Assembly (NCBI GenBank): GCA_016937155.1
Contig: JAFGWM010000053.1
Span: 79,495-143,494, forward strand
DNA: 64,000 nucleotides
Direction: 5' to 3'
DNA from: Deltaproteobacteria bacterium
GTDB lineage: Bacteria > Myxococcota_A > Polyangia > HGW-17
How positions within the stretch are numbered: position 1 is the stretch's first letter; every line of letters begins with the position of its first letter. This document shows, one piece after another, positions 9,145 through 19,002 of the stretch. Below the pieces are notes generated by a model. The model had not been told where the DNA came from and ran no database searches. It worked only from the letters and a program-made list of their open reading frames with translations. Made by a program: the position numbers and the translations under genes.

Positions 9145-9352
9145 CTTCGGGCTCCACATCTGCCTCCCCCGTCAAATCAAGACCAGGAGGTATGGTTTCA
9201 ACGTTCACATAATCGGTGCCCACATCTTCTACAGATTCAAGATGACTGGTAATTTCCTGATTGGAAATCACTCCATCCTTGAGATTGCTCTCTATAAGCC
9301 GCACATCAAATAAAAATCTTTCGGGTATATGTTTTCTTGATACAGGTTCCAT
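9137..9352 (-). CDS. Small acidic protein, function unknown
   Basis: 71-aa protein, not recognised. It has a charged first half (RKHIPERFLFDVRLIE) with helical character and a strongly acidic tail (GEADVEPEDE). It is the first gene of the compact minus-strand run, and its stop overlaps the DUF1844 start, so coupling is likely. The overlap and tight position support it as a real gene; no domain or signal sequence is seen. Confidence 0.55.
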   Translation of the reverse strand: MEPVSRKHIPERFLFDVRLIESNLKDGVISNQEITSHLESVEDVGTDYVNVETIPPGLDLTGEADVEPEDE

Positions 9353-9460
9353 AGCATTTCTCCCAGAAGTTGCCTGTCAGGTGATGAAATATGTGGTCAA
9401 TATCGTTTCATGTCAAGTGATAATGTTGTAAATATAACACACACAACAATATATGTGGAA

Positions 9461-10207
9461 TCAAGCAGCGTAGTCAAAACTGAAACATTTGCATTCAAAA
9501 TTGAAATTTTTGGTAAGAAAATCTTTTATAGCTGACATAAAAAAAGATTCACTTTGTTCATGCCCCATAGCAACCAGATTAATTCCCGCTTCCCTGCATA
9601 TATACTGAGACGGCCCATCAAACTCACCAGTTATGAAGGTATCAACACCCTGTTTAAGGGCCTCATCAATGTAACCTATCCCGTCTCCGGCAATGACACC
9701 TGTTTTTAATATTTCATCCGGACCATAAGAATACACTTTCAATGGCTTAATTCCATCAGTCTCCAGCCTTTTTAAAAGTTCACTGAAGGTATAATTTACA
9801 GTACCAATAATTCCAAGATTTCGACCACCATGCAAACCGAATTCAGATATTTTATCAATGGATAAATACCTTGCCAGATTTGCAGTGGTTCCTAAAACAG
9901 GATGAAAATCAAGAGGAAGATGATATGAAAAAACACCAATGGAATTTTTTATAAGCTTTTCAACCCGGTCATAAAGCCATCGTTCTATTCGGACTTCATT
10001 TCCCCAGAATAAGCCATGATGAACAAATATCGCATCTGCCCCCCATTCAATAGATGCATCAATTAGCTCCATGCTGGCAGTAACCCCGATGGCAATTTTT
10101 TTAATCGGATTCCTGGTTGAAATCTGAAGTCCGTTTGGACAGTAGTCCCGAATGGAATTTTCGTTGAATTCTCCGGAAAGTTCATGGCTCAGATCATAAA
10201 CATTCAT
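9461..10207 (-). CDS. Nif3-like dinuclear metal-centre protein (YbgI family)
   Basis: 248-aa member of the Nif3/YbgI/DUF34 family, toroidal hexamers with a two-metal site in each subunit. Seen: N-terminal YCPNGLQI, metal-ligand HHGLFWG (about residue 63), FSYHLPLDFHPVLGTTANLA (second His/Asp region), TGVIAGDGIGYIDEALKQGVD, FITGEFDGP and the C-terminal MGHEQSE with the last His and Glu ligands. Some family members are reported to act as GTP cyclohydrolase-like or metal-chaperone proteins; a general function is not settled. A 108-base gap separates it from the 9352 gene, so it may have its own transcript. It is divergent from the SNF2 gene. Confidence 0.88.
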   Translation of the reverse strand: MNVYDLSHELSGEFNENSIRDYCPNGLQISTRNPIKKIAIGVTASMELIDASIEWGADAIFVHHGLFWGNEVRIERWLYDRVEKLIKNSIGVFSYHLPLDFHPVLGTTANLARYLSIDKISEFGLHGGRNLGIIGTVNYTFSELLKRLETDGIKPLKVYSYGPDEILKTGVIAGDGIGYIDEALKQGVDTFITGEFDGPSQYICREAGINLVAMGHEQSESFFMSAIKDFLTKNFNFECKCFSFDYAA

Positions 10208-10254
10208 TTCCAGTAGCTCCTTTTTGAATCTGCAGGGATGATTTTAATAAAGTA

Positions 10255-12216
10255 ATGCTGTATAGTCACCCCATGAATGAGTCTCTACTTCTAGCACATA
10301 AAATAAAATTCAATAAATGTACTTTTTGCAGTTATCCCGTCCCGGATAATTCCAAATTTTGTCTTAATTGTGGCAAAAACCCTGATATTACCGAATCACC
10401 GGTTGATAAAACTGAAAGAGATATGACATCTCACTCAGAGGAATCAGTTACAGGTAAACCGGAAATAATTTTTTCAACTTTTTCTGAAGAGGTTAAAAAG
10501 AAAATTCTTTCAAAAAGACAGAAATTTGAATCTACTGAAGGCTTTCCTTTAAGAGTTCTCAGTTTTTATCTCACAAGACCGGAAAAAGGCTCCATCGGGT
10601 TGCAGTCCTTAGCTCATATAGAAGTTGAGCCACGCCATTACCAGATTGAATCTGCTGTCAACATTCTTGAAAACATGGGTGGCAGTGGAATTCTTGCTGA
10701 TGAAGTGGGTCTCGGAAAAACTATTGAAGCCGGAATTATTATCAAGGAAATGGTTCTGAGAAAGACGGCTCAAAAAATCCTGATTCTGGTTCCAGCATCA
10801 CTTCAGAGCCAATGGAAACAGGAATTGCTGGAAAAATTCGGCCTTGAAACATGGACCGACGATGAAGTGGACAGAATCAGGGAAGGAGACAACCACGGTA
10901 TTTTCCTGTTGTCTCTACATCGGGCAAAGAGTAAAAAAATTCAGGGCATTTTTAAAAATTTACCATGGGATTTACTTGTAGTTGATGAAGCCCACAGTTT
11001 AAAAAACCATCTCACACAAAGTCACAGATTTGTCTATTCTTTAAGAAGGAAATACACTGTTCTACTCACCGCCACGCCTATTCAAAATGATCTTAGAGAG
11101 CTATATAATCTCATCAATATAGTGAAACCGGGATATTTTAAAAGTATAAGATTTTTCAGAAGGAAATACATGGCCGACAGGTATGTCCCCAGAAATTCTG
11201 AAGAACTGAGAAGACTCTGTTCAAGAGTAATGGTGAGACACAGACGAACCGATACACTGATAAAACTTCCGCCCCGTAAAGTAAACACTTCCATGGTTGA
11301 CATATCACCGCTGGAAATTGATTTTTATAATCTGACAATGGAGCTCAGTCGACGAGTTGGAAGCGAAAGCCCGGAACACAGAGAAAATGTAATGCTTTTA
11401 CTTTCCATACTTCTCAAGGAAAGCACAAGCAGCCCTCAGGCTCTGCTCTCAACCCTTGAGAGTGCGGTACTGCCAAGAGTTATAAGAGAACGGGAATTTC
11501 ATCTGCTGCGGCAACTCATCAATACCGGAAAACAGCTTAAATACACCTCCAAAATGAAAAAACTGCTGGAAATTGTACAATCAGATGAAAGCCCTATAAT
11601 TATCTACACGGAATATGTTAAAACTCAGGAAATCCTTCAGGAGCTCTTGATTGAAAATGGTATTGATGTACACACCTATTCAGGAAAACTGAAACAGAAT
11701 GAAAAAGATATGGTTCTGGATGAATTCCGTTCAAAAGGAGGTGTTCTTTTAAGTACTGAAGTTGGTGGTCAGGGTCTTAATCTTCAGCATTGTCACAGAA
11801 TGGTCAATTTTGATCTTCCATGGAATCCAATGAGGCTTGAACAGCGAATTGGCCGAATCCACAGATTCGGACAGCAGCAGGAAGTGGAAATAACAACTCT
11901 TGCTGGCAAAGGTACTTTTGAGGAGTATCTAGTAACCATACTCATTTCAAAAATAAAACTCTTTCAGATGGTTATCGGTGAGATAGATTCGATACTGGCT
12001 TATTTAAAGGATCCATTACCCATCGAAAAGAAAATTGGAAAGATAATTCTGGAAAGTTCCGATGCCGGAGTACTTCAAAAACGTCTCGATAAACTTGCAG
12101 ATGAAATACTGACGGCTCGTGAGTCTTTCATGCAGGATGCAGCTACAAGTGCCCAGTTGCTGGATCTTCCAGCATCAACCGGAAACAACACGAATGATGG
12201 GTCTACAAATGAATAA
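10255..12216 (+). CDS. SNF2/RapA-family ATPase motor with N-terminal zinc ribbon
   Basis: 653-aa Swi2/Snf2 translocase. An N-terminal zinc ribbon (CTFCSYPVP ... KFCLNCG, about residues 22-42) precedes two RecA-like lobes: motif I ADEVGLGKTIEAG, motif II VVDEAHSLKN (DEAH), motif III LLTATPIQN, motif V STEVGGQGLNLQ and motif VI RIGRIHRFGQ. This is closest to the RapA group, which recycles stalled RNA polymerase. E. coli RapA is about 968 aa with N-terminal Tudor-like domains and a C-terminal domain; here the protein stops soon after the second lobe and the C-terminal part seems to be the next gene. ATG 10255 and 10273 are both possible starts; neither has a good ribosome site. Confidence 0.87.
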   Translation: MLYSHPMNESLLLAHKIKFNKCTFCSYPVPDNSKFCLNCGKNPDITESPVDKTERDMTSHSEESVTGKPEIIFSTFSEEVKKKILSKRQKFESTEGFPLRVLSFYLTRPEKGSIGLQSLAHIEVEPRHYQIESAVNILENMGGSGILADEVGLGKTIEAGIIIKEMVLRKTAQKILILVPASLQSQWKQELLEKFGLETWTDDEVDRIREGDNHGIFLLSLHRAKSKKIQGIFKNLPWDLLVVDEAHSLKNHLTQSHRFVYSLRRKYTVLLTATPIQNDLRELYNLINIVKPGYFKSIRFFRRKYMADRYVPRNSEELRRLCSRVMVRHRRTDTLIKLPPRKVNTSMVDISPLEIDFYNLTMELSRRVGSESPEHRENVMLLLSILLKESTSSPQALLSTLESAVLPRVIREREFHLLRQLINTGKQLKYTSKMKKLLEIVQSDESPIIIYTEYVKTQEILQELLIENGIDVHTYSGKLKQNEKDMVLDEFRSKGGVLLSTEVGGQGLNLQHCHRMVNFDLPWNPMRLEQRIGRIHRFGQQQEVEITTLAGKGTFEEYLVTILISKIKLFQMVIGEIDSILAYLKDPLPIEKKIGKIILESSDAGVLQKRLDKLADEILTARESFMQDAATSAQLLDLPASTGNNTNDGSTNE

Positions 12217-12928
12217 ACCTGAATTAAAATCCCATTTTCTAAAACTCATTGAATCAAAATATAACATATCTGTAAACAATGGAGAGGTATCTATCCCCGA
12301 CAGCGAAAAAGAATTATTTATTGATGAAACAGATCTTGCAGCCAGTGATGATATGAGCAGAGGATTTTTCTGGCAGCGTCTTGCAAACCTCATATCATCG
12401 AGAGAAAATGATTATTACCGTTTGAAAATTCCATTGGCATATATCAGTTTTATTCAAGACCCCTCACTTGATGAGAAATACCTGATTTTCTGGGTAAAAG
12501 TTCAGTATGAGGCACATCATCTGATCGAAGAAAGCTATGTTATTGGAACAACATCTGACACTTGTTTTAAAATTGATGAACTGGAACTTATAAACTCCAT
12601 AGAACACTTTTCTGCGACTAAAATATATTTCTCGGAAGAAGAATATGACAAGAGGTTAAAACTCCTTGAAAAGAATGTGGATTCCTTTCTTCAGGATACA
12701 ATTATTGAAATTCAGAAAGAAATGAACTCAACATACATTTCTGAAGTTGAAAGAATTGAAGAGTATTATGGTCACCTGATTTCAAAAATTAACAATCCCG
12801 ATGAACTTAAAAGAATAAAAAATGAAAAAAAAGTTCTGATTAGTGAAACCGGAAGAAAACTTCACCCTGCATCCCTCAAAATTATAGTACTGCCACAGTT
12901 TTGTGCTTCTCTCTCAATTGTTGAATAA
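12209..12928 (+). CDS. Possible separate RapA C-terminal-domain protein
   Basis: 239-aa protein without a signal sequence. The first half is mixed alpha/beta (LAYISFIQDPSLDEKYLIFW), the second half is a long helical, charged region ending LISETGRKLHPASLKIIVL. That ending has the same layout as the C-terminus of E. coli RapA (coiled coil, then a short segment ending WRLDALRLIVV). Together with the immediate upstream SNF2 motor this suggests RapA carried by two genes. The chosen ATG 12209 overlaps the upstream stop by 8 bases (ATGAATAA), favouring translational coupling; ATGs at 12194 and 12197 are alternatives. The RapA-C relation is my reading of pattern, not a computed match. Confidence 0.6.
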   Translation: MNKPELKSHFLKLIESKYNISVNNGEVSIPDSEKELFIDETDLAASDDMSRGFFWQRLANLISSRENDYYRLKIPLAYISFIQDPSLDEKYLIFWVKVQYEAHHLIEESYVIGTTSDTCFKIDELELINSIEHFSATKIYFSEEEYDKRLKLLEKNVDSFLQDTIIEIQKEMNSTYISEVERIEEYYGHLISKINNPDELKRIKNEKKVLISETGRKLHPASLKIIVLPQFCASLSIVE

Positions 12929-13023
12929 CAAACATAACAACAGCAGGATCACAATATAATTTGTTTTATTTTCCTACTTGAAGTATATAGAAAATATTCA
13001 GATTTATACTGAAAGGATATTCC

Positions 13024-15501
13024 ATGAAAATCTCAATAACCACCCTTCTTTTTGCCAGTATAATTGCAGGTTGTTCTTTTGATGCATCAGGCCCAACAAA
13101 CTCAACAGAAAGTTACTGTGGAAATGGACTTGTTGAAGAAAATGAAGATTGTGACAACGAAAATCTGAATAATTCAACATGTGAGGATTTCGGTTACCAG
13201 GGAGGAACTCTGAGCTGTGCTGAAAACTGCAGGTTTGATTTTAACATATGTGAAGGTGAAATTGATACATGCGGTGATGGACATCTCGATGAGGGAGAAG
13301 AATGTGATACTGATCAGTTTGCGCAAAGCAGTTGTGAAACTCTGGGGCTCGGAAGTGGTACACTGAAATGTACGGATCTTTGTCGTATTGATACATCACT
13401 GTGCACCAATCAGCAGCAATTCTGTGGTGATGGTGTTATCACAGGAGATGAAGAGTGTGATCTTCAAAACCTCGGGGGAGCCAGTTGTCTGACATCAGGT
13501 TTTTATAGCGGTTCAATATCATGTAACTCAGACTGCACACTCAACACTGAAAACTGTGAAGGCAGATGTGGGGATTCAATTATTCAGGAAGGATTTGAAG
13601 ATTGCGAGGGTAGCGATCTGAATGATATGGACTGCGGACTTTTAGGATATTATGGCGGTCTGCTGGTATGTAATTCTGACTGTACTTTTAATTTGAGTTC
13701 CTGTGAAGCAAGCGGAAAATGCGGGGACGGTATCATTCAGGAAACTATGGAAGAGTGTGATACTGATACTTTCGGGGAAGATAATTGTGGCACCCTGGGG
13801 TATTACGGTGGAAATATCCAGTGCTCAGATGAATGCACTATTGATATCTCGGATTGTGAATTAAACGGATACTGTGGTGACAGTATTATTCAGGGGGTTG
13901 AAGAGTGTGATGGAACAAACCTTAACGGCTCAAGTTGCACAATTCTTGGTTATTATGATGGTGAATTATCATGTCTTGGTGATTGTGTGATGAATTTATC
14001 CGACTGCGAATCCTACGGGCGCTGCGGGGATTCCATTATTCAATCGGAACAGGGTGAAATCTGTGATGGTACAAATCTTACAGGGCATACCTGTGAGGAT
14101 TCAGGCTATTATGGAGGCACTGCAGTATGTACTGACTGCACTGTGGTGGATGAATCCGACTGTATAAACTATGGAAAATGCGGGGATTCCATTGTCCAGA
14201 ATAATTTTGGAGAAGTCTGTGATCTCGAAAATTTGAACACCAGTACCTGCCGCTCCCGTGGATACTTTGGAGGCAATCTAAGCTGTGATTCACTTTGCAC
14301 ATCTTTTGTGGAATCAGGGTGCGAGGAAATGCTTATTGAAACATCCAGCGTACCGCATTTCGCAAGGGATATTGTATCAGATGACAGTGGCAACCTTTTT
14401 ATCACAGGAACCACAGCGGTGCCTGGAAGAACAGAAACTGATGTATTCATCTCAGCATTCGACATTGACGGCAATCAGTTTTTCACCACTTCTTTTGGTT
14501 CATTGTTAACTGAATATTCATATTCAATTGCTCTGGACAGCAGCGGCAATATCTTTGTAACAGGCTATACCGACGGGGATATTGATACTGAAGGAGGTTC
14601 ATCCCATGGGGATTCCGATATTTTCGTGGCAAAATACTCTCCTGAGGGAACACAGCTCTGGATAAGACAATTTGGAACAATAGGAGGAGACTCAGGCCGC
14701 GGTATAAAGGTAGACTCCATGGATAATGTGGTCGTTAGTGGATGGATTTACGAAGGAGCTAACAATTCAGTATACGTTATGAAACTGGATAATGATGGAA
14801 ACATGATCTGGAATATGGATTTTGGGACAACATCCAGTGATTATTCTCTGGGCGTAACACTTGATGATTCTGACACTATTTACATTGTTGGATCCACATA
14901 TGGAGATCTGGATGGAGAAAATAACACCGGAGGAAGAGATCCTTTTGTCACAAAAATTTCTCCAGCGGGAAACCGAATATGGACCAGAATTGTTGATCTC
15001 AGAGCTACATCAACCGGCTCTACAAATGATGATGAAGGATATACAGTTAAGGTTAATCCTTCCAATGGAAATATATATGTTTCCGGTTGGATGGAATTCG
15101 GAATGCTGCCTCCATTTCAGAAAAATTATTTTATAGCATCTCTGACACCTGACGGTGGAGAAATTTCCCATACTGCATATTTCCCTAATAGTGCCGATGA
15201 TGTAATCTATTCTATGGATATTTCTGATTCAGGAGAAATTTTCCTTACAGGATTCAGTGCTGGAACCCTTCCGGACACAACAGCATATGGAACAAATGAC
15301 ATCATTATCTGCAAATACAATGATGACCTTGAACTGCAGTGGATTAAAAGATATGGAGGCAGTGCTGCTGATAATGGATTCGGCATAACTGTAACACCAC
15401 ATCAGACAGTATGTATTGCAGGAAACACTAACAGTGATGATGGTGTCTTACCAGGCAACTCAACTAATAACCCTGTGATAATCTGTACTTCTCCTGAATA
15501 G
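13024..15501 (+). CDS. Large lipoprotein: eight Cys-rich DUF4215-type repeats plus beta-propeller repeats
   Basis: 825-aa surface lipoprotein. Signal peptide with lipobox IIAGC (Cys16). Residues about 30-440 hold eight repeats of about 50 aa, each starting CGDG/CGDS, then EECD or similar, a glycine-tyrosine turn (GYYGG) and CxxxCxxxxxxC, probably disulfide-bonded; this is the Cys-rich/DUF4215 pattern abundant in myxobacteria. Residues about 445-825 are SBBP-type propeller repeats (FARDIVSDDSGNLFITGTT, ALDSSGNIFVTGYT, VDSMDNVVVSGW and so on) with SGNxFVTGxT cores. Such proteins are thought to bind or scaffold on the cell surface. Own gene with 95 bases upstream; it converges on the histidine kinase gene with only 3 bases between stops. 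Function not known. Confidence 0.85.
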   Translation: MKISITTLLFASIIAGCSFDASGPTNSTESYCGNGLVEENEDCDNENLNNSTCEDFGYQGGTLSCAENCRFDFNICEGEIDTCGDGHLDEGEECDTDQFAQSSCETLGLGSGTLKCTDLCRIDTSLCTNQQQFCGDGVITGDEECDLQNLGGASCLTSGFYSGSISCNSDCTLNTENCEGRCGDSIIQEGFEDCEGSDLNDMDCGLLGYYGGLLVCNSDCTFNLSSCEASGKCGDGIIQETMEECDTDTFGEDNCGTLGYYGGNIQCSDECTIDISDCELNGYCGDSIIQGVEECDGTNLNGSSCTILGYYDGELSCLGDCVMNLSDCESYGRCGDSIIQSEQGEICDGTNLTGHTCEDSGYYGGTAVCTDCTVVDESDCINYGKCGDSIVQNNFGEVCDLENLNTSTCRSRGYFGGNLSCDSLCTSFVESGCEEMLIETSSVPHFARDIVSDDSGNLFITGTTAVPGRTETDVFISAFDIDGNQFFTTSFGSLLTEYSYSIALDSSGNIFVTGYTDGDIDTEGGSSHGDSDIFVAKYSPEGTQLWIRQFGTIGGDSGRGIKVDSMDNVVVSGWIYEGANNSVYVMKLDNDGNMIWNMDFGTTSSDYSLGVTLDDSDTIYIVGSTYGDLDGENNTGGRDPFVTKISPAGNRIWTRIVDLRATSTGSTNDDEGYTVKVNPSNGNIYVSGWMEFGMLPPFQKNYFIASLTPDGGEISHTAYFPNSADDVIYSMDISDSGEIFLTGFSAGTLPDTTAYGTNDIIICKYNDDLELQWIKRYGGSAADNGFGITVTPHQTVCIAGNTNSDDGVLPGNSTNNPVIICTSPE

Positions 15502-15504
15502 TTT

Positions 15505-18500
15505 TCAGAGCAACCAGTTGGTTATCACTTCCCTTATTGCATCAACAGTAACAGGTTTAGAAACATAATCATTCATCCCGGTTGAGAAACACTTTTTTCT
15601 ATCCTCTTCAAGAGCGTTGGCTGTCATTGCAACAATTGGAAGTTTTTTGAACTCTTCGTTTTCTTTGCCCATCTCTCTTATTTTTAGTGTTGTTTCATAA
15701 CCATCCATAACAGGCATCTGACAATCCATAAAAACAATATCTATCTTTAAGGACTTTAGTTTCTCTATTGCTTCTTTTCCATGAAAAGCCAGATGAACAG
15801 TCATTCCAAGTTTCTCAAGAAGTTTTTTTGCCACCATCTGGTTAACCTGATTATCCTCAACCACCAGAGCACATGTAGTGCTTGTAACAAGGGGTAGCAA
15901 TGCACCATCGGAGATCACTTTTTCCGTTGTCACATTGAGACCGGATATAACTGATTTAACACTGTCTGTTTTAAAGGGTTTATGCAAAAGACGAACATTC
16001 CTGACAGAGGAAAGCTCTTTAGAAAATCTGAATCTATCAGGGACAAAACAAAATTTCCCATTGTTCATAAGTTGCGATAAGACAGTACTGGAAGCTTGAA
16101 CCAACAACTTTTCATTACAAAAAACTGCCAAAGCATTATTAATTATATCTTCTTCTTCAGTTGGAATTTTCTCCCAAACAACAGATGAATATCCAATAAA
16201 TTCTATTGAATTTCTGAGATTAAGAACATTTGCTGGATTGTCATCTATTATGACAATATTCCCTTTTGATAAATCTTTTTTTGTTGAACCTTTAAAAGCA
16301 AAAGGAATAGTACATCTGAAAAGACTGCCCTTGCCTTCAATACTCGAAACTGAGATTTTTCCTCCCATTATTTCGACAAGTTTTCTGCTGATGGATAAAC
16401 CTAAACCTGTACCACCGTATTTTCGGGTTGTTGTAGAATCTGCCTGCATGAATGGAGTAAAAATTGAATCAATACGATCCGCTGATATCCCTATTCCGGT
16501 ATCACTGACTTCAATAGATATGTTGGCGACATCATTAATCAACTCCAGCAACTGAAGGTTTATTCTTACATTTCCAGTTGAAGTAAATTTAACGCTGTTT
16601 CCAGCTAGATTTAAAAGAATCTGTCTCAGACGAATACTGTCTCCAATTAAAAGATCAGGAATATCTGCGGAAAACGTAACAATAAACTCAATCTCTTTAT
16701 CATATGCTCTGAAAGAAAGAATTTCCCTAACCTGCTCAACCAGATTGATTATACTGAATTCCTCAGTAACCAGTTCAAACCTTCCAGCTTCAATTTTAGA
16801 AAAGTCAAGAATATCATTGATAATAGACAACAGGCTTTCGGAAAAAATTTTGAGAGAATCTAAATATTCATTCTGTTCAATTGTAACTTCGGTACTTTTT
16901 AGAAGAGATACCATACCAATAACACCATTCATTGGAGTTCTTATCTCATGGCTCATATTTGCCAGAAATGCACTCTTGTATTCATTAGCAGCATCCGCAC
17001 TCTCTTTAGCCTGAATTAACTGCTTTTTAAGATGTAACTGGCTTAAAGCAATACTCGCCTGATAAATAAAGGTTTCAATAAACCCCCTGTTTAAAATATC
17101 ATTACTGCTTCTGGTGAAAATAGTTATCGCTCCAAAAATTGTACCATCCCGACTTATTCCGATGTTAAATGCTTCATTTATTCCAAACATTTCCTTAAGA
17201 ATCTTCATAATACCTCTGGAAAGACCAGACTCACTACTTGCAAAACCCGTAAATCCCTCCTCGAATTTATCAAGTCTGGAAGATTTATAAATTTCCCTGA
17301 ATTTTGGAAGAAGCCTGAAAGAACGTCCTATCGGAGACCATCCTATTTTGGAAAGAACAGACATCATCTGGATATTATCCAGTCCTGATATGGAAGAAAT
17401 AGTAATTTTCTGTTCATCATCTGTAACCCTTGCAACTATCATTATGGAATCGTCAAGGTAATCCGGAAGAGTATCAGAGATATATTCCATGACCTCTTCT
17501 TCAGTCTCAAATGAAATAAATTTCATCGCATTTTCAGCTAAATCAGAAAACTTTTTTTCCGTAATTTTTCTATCTGAAATATCCTTCACTAAAACAACAC
17601 GGCCCATACCCGGACCTTTGATTTTAAGTATTCTGGATATTGAGACTTCAATATGCTTGGGAACATTGTCGAAAATGTCTTCGGACTCTACAGTAATTTC
17701 ATCTCCCGTTGCCCAAACAGAGTCATCAATACCACTGAAAAGCTCTCCAATATTTTTTCCTGACAATTCAGAATGGGATAGCATTGTGAGTACTGATGCT
17801 GTTTTATTCGATCTCCAGATAACACCGGAGTCATCAGTAATAAACAGCGATTCAGTCATCCCGTTTATAACATCATCAACAACATTCACTAAGGACACCG
17901 TAAATATGCTATATTTCCAGATACCAAAAGCTATCGAAATTTCGGCCAGTAAAAAACCTGCATTCTGAATGGGAGGAATTTCCTTAAACCAGGTATTAAA
18001 CCTACCTGGGGTTATTACTGCCATAAACATTAAAAAAATGGATATTATCAGCCATTTTTCCTGAGTTATTTTTTCAGGATTTGTTTGCTTACGGTAATAT
18101 CTGAAAGAAATATATATTGAGCCCAATAAATAGAGTGTTGAAAATACACCAACAACTATAATTGCAGGGTTGTATTGAGAATACCCGATTGAAATACCAT
18201 AGGAGGTTCTGACAGCATAATATCCAAAAACATCTGTAAAAATAAGCAGTAATCCATAAATCACAGGGGGGAAATAAATAAGAAAAAGAAGAAACAACTT
18301 ATTATTTTCTTTTTTAAACTTTGTGTAAATAATTACAAAATGCAGAAAAAGAGAAAGAATGAAGGGCCAAAGCAACCCGGTTTTGATAATTATATCTGAA
18401 CTTACCCTGTCCTGAGCATTCAGAACATGAAAATCGATGAGAGACTGCAGTGACAGCAAAATTGCGATGGAAAAAAAAACTCTGTTTGCGGATTCTTTGG

Positions 18501-18588
18501 AATTTCTAAGGAAAACAACAATTCCAATCAAAACGGATACAGTAAAACAGACAATATGAAATAACGAAAAATAAACCATAACCTTCAA
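15505..18588 (-). CDS. Membrane hybrid sensor histidine kinase with degenerate and intact receiver domains
   Basis: 1027-aa sensor kinase. Seven hydrophobic segments fill residues 1-235 (7TM sensor type), then a PAS-like domain (about 240-345), a GAF-like region (about 350-510), HisKA with phospho-His in [17 protein letters not shown], and a GHKL ATPase with the N box, DTGIGIS and [19 protein letters not shown]. Two receivers follow. The first begins [11 protein letters not shown] and keeps LLHKPF, but the strand that should carry the phospho-Asp reads LAVFCNEK, so it looks non-phosphorylatable. The second is intact ([27 protein letters not shown]). Likely phosphotransfer output is through the second receiver or a separate partner. 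No response-regulator gene is adjacent. Confidence 0.93.
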   Translation of the reverse strand: MKVMVYFSLFHIVCFTVSVLIGIVVFLRNSKESANRVFFSIAILLSLQSLIDFHVLNAQDRVSSDIIIKTGLLWPFILSLFLHFVIIYTKFKKENNKLFLLFLIYFPPVIYGLLLIFTDVFGYYAVRTSYGISIGYSQYNPAIIVVGVFSTLYLLGSIYISFRYYRKQTNPEKITQEKWLIISIFLMFMAVITPGRFNTWFKEIPPIQNAGFLLAEISIAFGIWKYSIFTVSLVNVVDDVINGMTESLFITDDSGVIWRSNKTASVLTMLSHSELSGKNIGELFSGIDDSVWATGDEITVESEDIFDNVPKHIEVSISRILKIKGPGMGRVVLVKDISDRKITEKKFSDLAENAMKFISFETEEEVMEYISDTLPDYLDDSIMIVARVTDDEQKITISSISGLDNIQMMSVLSKIGWSPIGRSFRLLPKFREIYKSSRLDKFEEGFTGFASSESGLSRGIMKILKEMFGINEAFNIGISRDGTIFGAITIFTRSSNDILNRGFIETFIYQASIALSQLHLKKQLIQAKESADAANEYKSAFLANMSHEIRTPMNGVIGMVSLLKSTEVTIEQNEYLDSLKIFSESLLSIINDILDFSKIEAGRFELVTEEFSIINLVEQVREILSFRAYDKEIEFIVTFSADIPDLLIGDSIRLRQILLNLAGNSVKFTSTGNVRINLQLLELINDVANISIEVSDTGIGISADRIDSIFTPFMQADSTTTRKYGGTGLGLSISRKLVEIMGGKISVSSIEGKGSLFRCTIPFAFKGSTKKDLSKGNIVIIDDNPANVLNLRNSIEFIGYSSVVWEKIPTEEEDIINNALAVFCNEKLLVQASSTVLSQLMNNGKFCFVPDRFRFSKELSSVRNVRLLHKPFKTDSVKSVISGLNVTTEKVISDGALLPLVTSTTCALVVEDNQVNQMVAKKLLEKLGMTVHLAFHGKEAIEKLKSLKIDIVFMDCQMPVMDGYETTLKIREMGKENEEFKKLPIVAMTANALEEDRKKCFSTGMNDYVSKPVTVDAIREVITNWLL

Positions 18589-18633
18589 TTTCTTTTAGGT
18601 AATTATGGTTAGAAAACAGATACTGGTCAATGA

Positions 18634-19002
18634 TTATTTACTTTTTGTATTTGGCTTTTTTTCATCCGATACCATCTGACAGGTCCCGTTGAAAACCGAA
18701 CCGTCTTCGACTGAAATGCTGCCTGTTTTCAATTCACCGGAAAAATTACAACCGCTAATCATCCGACAAAGACCGGAAATATCTATTTTTCCGTTAAAAC
18801 TGCCCAGAAGATTCAACTCCAGAAGCTTAATTTCTCCATCCACACGTCCCTTTGGACCAATTATCAGCACAGCTTTTGGAGCAACAATTTTTCCTGAAAA
18901 AATACCATCTATACGAACCACACCCTCAAAAGATAGCTCACCTTTCAATGTGGTACCCTCACCGATAAGTGTGGTAACATCAGAATTCTCTTTTTTTTTC
19001 AC
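18634..19002 (-). CDS. Bactofilin
   Basis: 122-aa bactofilin, a bacterial cytoskeletal protein that polymerises without nucleotide into filaments used for cell shape, stalks or chromosome/pilus positioning. The right-handed beta-helix core is plain: TLIGEGTTLKGELSFEGVVR, IDGIFSGKI, VLIIGPKGRVDGEI, NLLGSFNGKI. Short polar N- and C-termini (KKKEN, KKPNTKSK) flank it, as usual. Its ATG overlaps the stop of the upstream GHKL ATPase gene by 4 bases. That operon neighbour suggests its assembly or location may be tied to the ATPase; this is inference. Confidence 0.93.
   Translation of the reverse strand: MKKKENSDVTTLIGEGTTLKGELSFEGVVRIDGIFSGKIVAPKAVLIIGPKGRVDGEIKLLELNLLGSFNGKIDISGLCRMISGCNFSGELKTGSISVEDGSVFNGTCQMVSDEKKPNTKSK

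Noticed and set aside
10255-12928. SNF2 gene pair as part of a DISARM-type or other phage-defence system
   Set aside because: No methyltransferase, DUF1998 or phospholipase-D partner is present; RapA-like features explain the pair better.
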